DNA from: Bacillota bacterium
Lineage (GTDB): Bacteria; Bacillota; Clostridia; Oscillospirales; Acutalibacteraceae
Assembly (NCBI GenBank): GCA_023415895.1
Contig: JAEZJA010000197.1
Location: forward strand, 1-12,829
DNA: 12,829 nt
Direction: 5' to 3'
A program made the translations under genes and the position numbers. Under the pieces are notes generated by a model, which was not told the origin of the DNA, did not search any database, and was given only the letters and a program-made list of their open reading frames with translations. Shown in pieces: positions 7,011 through 12,829 of the stretch (positions within the stretch are counted from its first letter, which is position 1; each line of letters starts with the position of its first letter).

Positions 7011-9572
7011 ATGACAAGCACCAAAAACACTATGACAGGACTGACAGGCGCACAGGCAAAGCAATTGCAGGAGCAATACGGCAAAAATGAACTGGCACGC
7101 CAGAAGAAGTCGAGCTTTATCGGGACGATGCTTCACGCCCTCGGTGAACCCATGTTTCTTTTGCTGCTGGTTGCTGCCGTAATTTATTTCCTTCTCGGTG
7201 AGCCGAGAGACGGCGCAATCATGCTGATCTTCGTCTTGGGAATGATCATCATTGATGTTGTGCAGGAATGGAAAACCGACAAGACACTCAATGCCTTAAA
7301 AGATTTATCCGCCCCCCGCGTTACGGTAATCCGTGACGGAAAAGAAATCACGATAGCCAGCGCCGATCTCGTTCCGGGCGATCTGATGATGATTTATGAA
7401 GGGGTCAAAATTCCAGCAGACGGTGTGGTGATGGAATGTGCCGATCTGTGCGTGGATGAATCCTCGCTGACAGGAGAAGCGGAGGGAGTTTGGAAAACAG
7501 CGGCGTCCGACCGGCAGGAAGGCGCGTATTGGCGAAGGGATTATTGCTACGCCGGAACGCTGGTTACACAGGGGACGGCGCTCGTCAAAGTCGACAAGAT
7601 CGGCTGCTTGACCGAATACGGTAAAATCGGTCTTGGTGTTGCTGGAGCTCCCCAAGAGGACACGCCCTTGAAAAAGCAGACGGGTTGGCTGATCAAAAGC
7701 TGCGCCATGATTGCGGGCGTATTCTTTGTTCTCGTCGGGGTGTTTACATGGCTGAATATTGCCGATCATAGCGCTGTTGATCGGTTGATTGAGAGTATTC
7801 TTTCGGGCGTGACGCTGTCAATGGCCATGATTCCCGAGGAGTTCCCTGTCATTCTTACGGTGTTTTTGTCCATGGGGGCCTGGCGTCTTGCTAAAAAGCA
7901 TTCTCTCGTGCGCAAGCTGCCCAGCTTGGAGACATTGGGTGCCGTGTCGGTGCTTTGTGTTGATAAAACCGGCACCATCACGCTCAATCAAATGGCTGTG
8001 CAGAAAACTTGGGTGGCAAGCGGCGATGAACCAGCTCTGCTGGAAACGATGGGGCTCGGCTGTGAAACCGAACCATACGATCCGATGGAAAAAGCCATGC
8101 TGCGGTGCTGTGAGGAACACGGAATTTCCAGAACGAGGCTGTTCGGGAATGAGCTTGTCTCGGAATATGCCTTTACGAACGAACGGAAAATGATGGGGCA
8201 CGTCTGGCGTAAGGACGGAAAGCTGATCATTGCGGCCAAAGGCAGCCCCGAACGAATCTTGACCCTATGCACCATGACGGAGGAAGAACGGGATGAGGCC
8301 GAACGGCAGCTGCATGACTTGTCTTCTCAGGGGCTGCGTGTCATTGCCATTGCATCTCAAAGCCCGGAAAACGACGAAGCCATTCCGGCATCGATCGCCG
8401 ATTGCCGCCTGACGCTGTTAGGGCTTATCGGGCTTGCCGACCCGCCGCGCGATAGTGTAAAGGACGATATTGCGGTGTGCACCAAGGCCGGAATCCGTGT
8501 CGTGATGATCACCGGAGACAACGGGGTTACGGCATCCGCGATTGCCCGAAAGATCGGTATGCCGACCAGCGATCATATCCTCACAGGCGACCTCATCAAT
8601 CAGATGAGTGATGAGGAATTGCGGCGGGCGGTAAGGGATGTTTCGGTGTTCTCCCGGGTAATTCCCGAACATAAAATGCGCATTGTCAGGGCTTTCAAAG
8701 ACAACGGCGAGATTGTGGCCATGACGGGTGACGGCGTCAACGATGCCCCTGCGCTCAAATATGCCGATATCGGCATTGCCATGGGAAAGCGGGGCAGCGA
8801 GGTTTCCCGCGAGGCCGCGGATCTGATTTTAATGGATGACAATTTTACGACCATTGTGGAAACCGTCAGGGACGGCCGCCGCATTTACGACAATATCCGC
8901 AAGGCTGTAGGCTATGTTTTCACCATCCATATTCCGATTGCCTTTGCCTGCGTTTTGGCGCCATTTCTCGGCGTTGCACCGTCCGCACTTTTGTTGCTGC
9001 CGCTTCACGTTGTTCTGCTGGAAATAGTCATTGATCCGACCTGTTCCATCGTGCTCGAACGTCAGCCTGCCGAAACCGATATTATGGATCGCCGTCCTCG
9101 GGATCCCAAGGAAAAGCTGCTGACTCTGGGGCTGTTCGCCAAAAGCGTATTGCAGGGATTGTTTGTCTTTGCGGCTTCGTTCGGCGCGTACTTTGTGACG
9201 CTGGCGGGGGATGCGATGAATGCTCCTGCTGCACGGGCGATGGGGCTGAGCATTCTTATGCTGGCGAATCTGTTTCTGGTTCTGGTCAACAGTTCCGATC
9301 ATGATTTTGTATACCGCTCGGTGGCGCGTCTTGCAAAAGATAAGGTTATGTGGGCAGTTTGCATCGGCACGGTGGGATTGCTGGCTGTCATTCTCTATAC
9401 GCCCGTTTCAGCCTATTTAAAACTGAGCGCTTTGTCCCTCGGTCAGATGCTGCTCGCAGTCGGGCTTGCGGCCGTCAGTGTGTTGTGGGTTGAGGGGGTA
9501 AAACTGGTCCGGCATTTGCGTAAACCGAACAAGCCGCTTACAAAAGCGGAGATCCCCCCACGATCCTGCTAA
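7011..9572 (+). CDS. P-type cation ATPase under NiCo riboswitch control, probable Co2+/Ni2+ (or Fe2+) exporter
   Basis: The 853-residue protein is a complete P-type ATPase of the P2-like (calcium-pump-like) shape with about ten membrane helices. It shows actuator motif TGEA (154-157; TGES in most relatives), phosphorylation site DKTGT (D318), nucleotide-site KGSPE, TGDN, and hinge TGDGVNDAPAL (572-582). M4 carries PEEFP (275-279) and M6 carries LEIVIDPT (670-677), so E276/E277, E671 and D675 are likely metal ligands. It has no N-terminal heavy-metal domain and no CPx motif, so it is not a P1B pump. The ATG at 7011 follows GGAGGT by 7-8 nt; an in-frame ATG at 6978 has no such site. Sequence alone would say 'Ca2+/cation transporter'; the riboswitch in its leader points instead to transition-metal export. 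Substrate is inferred. Confidence 0.92.
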   Translation: MTSTKNTMTGLTGAQAKQLQEQYGKNELARQKKSSFIGTMLHALGEPMFLLLLVAAVIYFLLGEPRDGAIMLIFVLGMIIIDVVQEWKTDKTLNALKDLSAPRVTVIRDGKEITIASADLVPGDLMMIYEGVKIPADGVVMECADLCVDESSLTGEAEGVWKTAASDRQEGAYWRRDYCYAGTLVTQGTALVKVDKIGCLTEYGKIGLGVAGAPQEDTPLKKQTGWLIKSCAMIAGVFFVLVGVFTWLNIADHSAVDRLIESILSGVTLSMAMIPEEFPVILTVFLSMGAWRLAKKHSLVRKLPSLETLGAVSVLCVDKTGTITLNQMAVQKTWVASGDEPALLETMGLGCETEPYDPMEKAMLRCCEEHGISRTRLFGNELVSEYAFTNERKMMGHVWRKDGKLIIAAKGSPERILTLCTMTEEERDEAERQLHDLSSQGLRVIAIASQSPENDEAIPASIADCRLTLLGLIGLADPPRDSVKDDIAVCTKAGIRVVMITGDNGVTASAIARKIGMPTSDHILTGDLINQMSDEELRRAVRDVSVFSRVIPEHKMRIVRAFKDNGEIVAMTGDGVNDAPALKYADIGIAMGKRGSEVSREAADLILMDDNFTTIVETVRDGRRIYDNIRKAVGYVFTIHIPIAFACVLAPFLGVAPSALLLLPLHVVLLEIVIDPTCSIVLERQPAETDIMDRRPRDPKEKLLTLGLFAKSVLQGLFVFAASFGAYFVTLAGDAMNAPAARAMGLSILMLANLFLVLVNSSDHDFVYRSVARLAKDKVMWAVCIGTVGLLAVILYTPVSAYLKLSALSLGQMLLAVGLAAVSVLWVEGVKLVRHLRKPNKPLTKAEIPPRSC

Positions 9573-9604
9573 AACAAAAATACCACCGGCGTAGCCGGTG
9601 GTAT
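9571..9604 (-). terminator. Terminator of the der-plsY-gpsA operon
   Basis: ATACCACCGGC (9580-9590) and GCCGGTGGTAT (9594-9604) form a perfect 11-bp stem with a 3-nt loop. Read on the minus strand it ends in TTTTTGTTTT (9571-9579 and adjacent), a classic intrinsic terminator about 70 bp after the gpsA stop. The T-run touches the stop codon of the ATPase gene on the other strand. On the plus strand the hairpin is followed by CAGGGGG, so it is a poor terminator in that direction and the ATPase transcript may run on antisense to gpsA. Confidence 0.85.
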
Positions 9605-9673
9605 CAGGGGGTTGTCAACGCTAGGGAGTGCTTCTTTTGTCTATTCCCATTGTTTGCATGAAACGCGCCGGGC

Positions 9674-10684
9674 CTATAGCCATAAAGCTTCCGTCTCATG
9701 GCGGCGGGGGCGTTCCATCAGCGAGCGGATGGCATCCGAGGGGGTTTGGTTGTTGTAGCATATCTGATAGCACTGCTCCACGATGGGCATATCCACGCCC
9801 ATGGCCTCCTTGAGCTCCCAAGCAGCCAGCGCGGCGTGGTAACCCTCAACCGTTCCCACCAGCTTCACCGCCTCGGCGGGAGTGTGACCCTGCCCAATGA
9901 GGATGCCGGCTCGGCGGTTGCGAGAATGCAGGCTGGCGCAGGTCACAATCAGATCGCCCATACCCGAAAGCCCCGCAAAGGTTTCGGCACGAGCGCCCAT
10001 GGCCACGCCGAGCCTAGCCATTTCGGCAAGTCCGCGGGTCATCAGAGCTGCCTTGGCATTGTCGCCGGTATCCAGACCGTCGCAGATGCCCGCAGCCAGA
10101 GCAATCACGTTTTTGAGTGCGCCACCCAGCTCCACACCGATGACGTCGGTGCTGACATAAATACGAAAATAGGGGTTCATCAGCAGTTCCTGCACCATCT
10201 CGGCCGCCTGTGCATCCTCAGAGGCACTGATGATCGAGGTGGGAATGCTGCGCGCCACTTCCTCCGCGTGCGAGGGGCCGGATAGTATGACAACGCGGGC
10301 AGACGGCAAACAGTCGCTCAAAAGCTGAGAAAAACGACGGTGGGTTTTGGGCTCGAGTCCCTTGCCTGCATTGACAACGAGTGTGCCCGGCTTGATCACC
10401 GTTTGCAGACGCTCGGCTGTTTCGCGTATGGCAAAGGAGGGCACGGCAAAAAGGATGAGATCAGCGTCCGCGGCGCAGTTGAGATCGGTCGTCAGACAAA
10501 TGGAGGGAGGAACAGCGACGCCGGGAAGAAGCTTTTTGTTTTCATCAAAACGGCGAATTCCCTCGATTTCCTGTTGAAAGGGCGACCACAGCGATACCGT
10601 ATGGCCGTATTGATCCGCCATGACAGCCAGGGCTGTTCCCCAGCCGCCTGTGCCCAACACGGCAACAGATGCTTTTTTATCCAT
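9674..10684 (-). CDS. gpsA: NAD(P)-dependent glycerol-3-phosphate dehydrogenase
   Basis: The 336-residue enzyme interconverts dihydroxyacetone phosphate and sn-glycerol-3-phosphate and normally supplies the backbone for phospholipids. The N-terminal Rossmann domain has GTGGWG (11-16). Further family blocks are FAVPSFAIR (79-87), VNAGKGLEPKT (104-114), LSGPSHAEEVA (134-144), the catalytic-lysine motif GALKNVIALAAGI (188-200, K191), and SGMGDLIVTC (240-249). The start is ATG 10684, 8 nt after AAGGAG; it gives the family N-terminus just ahead of the Rossmann motif. It is the last gene of der-plsY-gpsA, 60 bp after plsY, and its product is the substrate of PlsY's reaction. Confidence 0.97.
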   Translation of the reverse strand: MDKKASVAVLGTGGWGTALAVMADQYGHTVSLWSPFQQEIEGIRRFDENKKLLPGVAVPPSICLTTDLNCAADADLILFAVPSFAIRETAERLQTVIKPGTLVVNAGKGLEPKTHRRFSQLLSDCLPSARVVILSGPSHAEEVARSIPTSIISASEDAQAAEMVQELLMNPYFRIYVSTDVIGVELGGALKNVIALAAGICDGLDTGDNAKAALMTRGLAEMARLGVAMGARAETFAGLSGMGDLIVTCASLHSRNRRAGILIGQGHTPAEAVKLVGTVEGYHAALAAWELKEAMGVDMPIVEQCYQICYNNQTPSDAIRSLMERPRRHETEALWL

Positions 10685-10716
10685 GCAAACCGCTCCTTGC
10701 TGTATCAATATGAGTG

Positions 10717-10737
10717 CACACAATCGGTGATTGTGTG
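10717..10737 (-). other. Perfect intercistronic hairpin between plsY and gpsA
   Basis: CACACAATC and GATTGTGTG form a 9-bp perfect stem with a 3-nt loop in the 60-bp gap between plsY and gpsA. No T-run follows in the direction of transcription, so it is probably not a terminator. It ends about 20 nt before the gpsA ribosome site and could protect an mRNA end or adjust the ratio of the two messages. Confidence 0.5.
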
Positions 10738-10744
10738 GCGTTCG

Positions 10745-11446
10745 TTATTTTTTGTCCTTGCCAAAGCTTAGGCGACTTTCGGTACCATTCAGTATACGCC
10801 GAATATTGGGAAGGTGTTTGATAATGATGATGACGGCGATGAGTGCAGTCGCGGCCGTGCAAAAGATGGTGATTCCCTTGCCGTTGTGATAAGCATACGT
10901 ACCCATCAGGTATGTAACAACCGGAAGGGACGCCAAGGCGCAGATCGAGCCCAAGGAAACCATGCGCGACACCAGAACCACAACGATGAACAGCGACAGG
11001 CAGATCAGCGCGGCACGCCAATCCAGAATCAGCATCATTCCCAGAGTGGTCATGACGCCCTTTCCGCCGCGAAAGCCGAAAAAGAGGGGGTAGAGATGGC
11101 CGAGAATGCAGAACAGCCCGGCCAGATAGGCACCGACGAGTACAAAATTGCTGCTGCTCATAAAGCCGTCGTTCATGGCGCGCATCAGAAAGCGGCCAAG
11201 CAGCACCGCGCCGATGCTTTTGCCAAGGTCGCCCAGAGTGGTGAACAGGGCGGGAAGCTTGCCCTGCGAGCGCAAGACGTTGGTAGCTCCGGCGTTGCCG
11301 CTGCCCGAATCCCGAATGTCGCTATGCGAATACAGCCGGGTGACGATGATGGCGAAACTGACGCTGCCCAGCAGATAGGCGGAAACCGCCGTCAGCACAA
11401 GAGAGGGCCAGCAGTTAACCAGAATGTCGATGAACTGTGTAAGCAT
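10745..11446 (-). CDS. plsY: Acyl-phosphate:glycerol-3-phosphate acyltransferase
   Basis: The 233-residue polytopic membrane enzyme transfers an acyl group from acyl-phosphate to glycerol-3-phosphate, the first step of phosphatidic acid synthesis. Family motifs are GSGNAGATNVLR (48-59; Pro or Ile is commoner at A52), GDLGKSIGAVLL (72-83; Ser replaces the usual Gly after K76) and FRGGKGVMTTLG (125-136). Several hydrophobic helices span about 13-37, 66-90, 100-123, 133-185 and 193-211. I chose ATG 11446 because AAAGGA lies 9 nt upstream. The ATG at 11452 would leave only 3 nt and ATG 11482 has only a weak site, though the latter would begin 5 nt after the der stop. It sits between der and gpsA, a common Firmicutes order. 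Confidence 0.95.
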   Translation of the reverse strand: MLTQFIDILVNCWPSLVLTAVSAYLLGSVSFAIIVTRLYSHSDIRDSGSGNAGATNVLRSQGKLPALFTTLGDLGKSIGAVLLGRFLMRAMNDGFMSSSNFVLVGAYLAGLFCILGHLYPLFFGFRGGKGVMTTLGMMLILDWRAALICLSLFIVVVLVSRMVSLGSICALASLPVVTYLMGTYAYHNGKGITIFCTAATALIAVIIIIKHLPNIRRILNGTESRLSFGKDKK

Positions 11447-11487
11447 ACGCATGAGTCCTTTCCGTTCATAAGCTGATGCCATTCACA

Positions 11488-12819
11488 CTATTTTCCGCCC
11501 GATTCGCCGCGTTCCCGAATGACAAAGCGCACCGGCGTTCCTTCCAGACCGAAGGTCTCCCGAATCTGGTTTTCCAAATAGCGTTGATAGGAGAAGTGAA
11601 AGAGATCCGCGCGGTTGACAAAGAATACAAAGGTGGGAGGACGCGTGGATGGCTGGGTCATGTAATAAATTCGCAGACGGCGTCCTTTGTCCGTGGGCGG
11701 CTGAACGCGTGCGGTTGCCGAGGCAAGCACATTGTTGAGCATGCCGGTCGAAATACGCATGGAATTCTGCTGTGAGACGTATTTGATCAGTTCAAAGAGA
11801 CGATCGACGCGCTGACCGGTTTTTGCGGATATAAACACGAAGGGCGCGTAGGCCATGAAGGCGAAGTCGTTCATCAGCTTCTTGCGCATGGTATCCATCG
11901 TCTTATCGTCCTTGTCGACGGCATCCCATTTATTGACGGCGATGACACACGCCTTGCCCTGTTCGTGGGCGATACCGGCAACCTTGCTGTCCTGTTCGGT
12001 AAAGCCTTCGGTTGCATCGATCATGATGACGCAGACGTCAGCGCGTTCCACGGCCATTTCGGCGCGCAGCACACTGTACTTTTCAATGGCATCGTCCACA
12101 CGGCTGCGGCGGCGCAGACCGGCGGTGTCAATGAAGACAAAATCCCCGTATTGATTATGGATGGCCGTATCAATGGCATCCCTCGTTGTACCGGCAATAT
12201 CGGATACGATGGAGCGCTCCTCACCCGCGATGGTATTAATCAGGGAGGATTTTCCCGCGTTTGGTTTGCCGATGACCGCCACCTTGATGGTTTCAGACTC
12301 GGTTTCTTCCTCCTGCGGCTCGGGCAGGTGTTCACAGATGGCATCGAGCAAATCGCCCGTACCGTGACCGTGTACCGAGGAGACGGCAATGGGGTCGCCT
12401 AGCCCCAAGTTATAGAACTCATAGAACTCGGTCGGCACACCGCCCAAGCTGTCACATTTGTTGACGCACAGGACGATGGGCTTGCCGCTTTTTTGCAGAA
12501 TGGAGGCAATATCCGCATCGTTGGCAGTCACACCCGCCCGCAGGTCGGTCACCAGTACGATCACGTCCGCCTGCTCTATGGCCAGTTGTGCCTGACGACG
12601 GATATGCGACAGGATGACGTCATCCGAAAAAGGCTCAATACCGCCGGTGTCCGCCAGCATGAATTTATAGTTACCCCAATCGCATTCGTAAAAAATGCGG
12701 TCACGGGTCACGCCGGGCGTATCCTCTACAATGGACAGCCGCTGTCCAATCAGTTTGTTAAACAAGGTCGATTTCCCCACGTTGGGGCGTCCGACCAAAG
12801 CAACGACAGGCCGCGCCAT
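11488..12819 (-). CDS. der: Ribosome-assembly GTPase Der (EngA), double GTPase domain
   Basis: The 443-residue protein has two tandem GTPase domains and a C-terminal KH-like domain, the unique layout of Der, which is needed for 50S subunit assembly. Domain 1 shows GRPNVGKST (10-18), DTPGVTRD, DTGG (57-60) and NKCD (120-123). Domain 2 shows GKPNAGKSS (184-192), DIAGTTRD, DTAG (231-234) and NKWD (296-299). The KH-like domain covers about 358-437. ATG 12819 gives the familiar MARPVVALVGRPN start; an in-frame GTG at 12828 is possible. The sequence GGTGAGG before the ATG is only 3 nt away, and the window ends there, so the start and the promoter cannot be settled. It is the first visible gene of der-plsY-gpsA. 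Confidence 0.97.
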   Translation of the reverse strand: MARPVVALVGRPNVGKSTLFNKLIGQRLSIVEDTPGVTRDRIFYECDWGNYKFMLADTGGIEPFSDDVILSHIRRQAQLAIEQADVIVLVTDLRAGVTANDADIASILQKSGKPIVLCVNKCDSLGGVPTEFYEFYNLGLGDPIAVSSVHGHGTGDLLDAICEHLPEPQEEETESETIKVAVIGKPNAGKSSLINTIAGEERSIVSDIAGTTRDAIDTAIHNQYGDFVFIDTAGLRRRSRVDDAIEKYSVLRAEMAVERADVCVIMIDATEGFTEQDSKVAGIAHEQGKACVIAVNKWDAVDKDDKTMDTMRKKLMNDFAFMAYAPFVFISAKTGQRVDRLFELIKYVSQQNSMRISTGMLNNVLASATARVQPPTDKGRRLRIYYMTQPSTRPPTFVFFVNRADLFHFSYQRYLENQIRETFGLEGTPVRFVIRERGESGGK

Positions 12820-12829
12820 CGTCCTCACC

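Noticed and set aside
10814..11476. Open frame of 220 codons on the plus strand opposite plsY
   Set aside because: The composition is low-complexity and charged, as expected from the reverse of a membrane protein; plsY is certain.

Overview
The window looks like a chromosomal stretch of a low- to mid-GC Gram-positive bacterium, most probably a member of Clostridia. The reasons are the DnaD/DnaC-type primosome pair, a stand-alone PyrR, GlpP (a Firmicutes antiterminator), the der-plsY-gpsA gene order, strong purine-rich Shine-Dalgarno sites, and a zinc-ribbon kinase-like protein of a kind common in gut Clostridia. No mobile element, CRISPR array, rRNA or tRNA was seen.

Layout. Bases 1-1174 (minus) hold the 5' part of a zinc-ribbon protein-kinase-like gene whose catalytic residues are all replaced (a predicted pseudokinase). 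It has its own promoter. Bases 1390-3426 (minus) hold a primosome pair: a DnaD-domain protein followed by a DnaC/DnaI-like AAA+ helicase loader. Bases 3640-6650 (plus) hold pyrR, glpP and glpK. pyrR sits behind a leader with a PyrR-loop-like hairpin and an intrinsic terminator. Bases 6705-9572 (plus) hold a strong promoter, a very good match to the NiCo (czcD-type) Ni2+/Co2+ riboswitch with a terminator as its expression platform, and a ten-helix P-type ATPase. Bases 9571-12829 (minus) hold der, plsY and gpsA, read towards a perfect 11-bp terminator that lies against the end of the ATPase gene.

How the genes fit together. glpK, gpsA and plsY all act on glycerol-3-phosphate: two make it (from glycerol and from DHAP) and one uses it for phospholipid synthesis. 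GlpP senses the same metabolite in its family. The plus-strand block is rich in control by premature termination: the PyrR leader, the GlpP antiterminator and the NiCo riboswitch lie within about 3.3 kb. The most informative single element is the riboswitch, because it identifies an otherwise generic 'cation-transporting' P-type ATPase as a probable exporter of Co2+, Ni2+ or possibly Fe2+.
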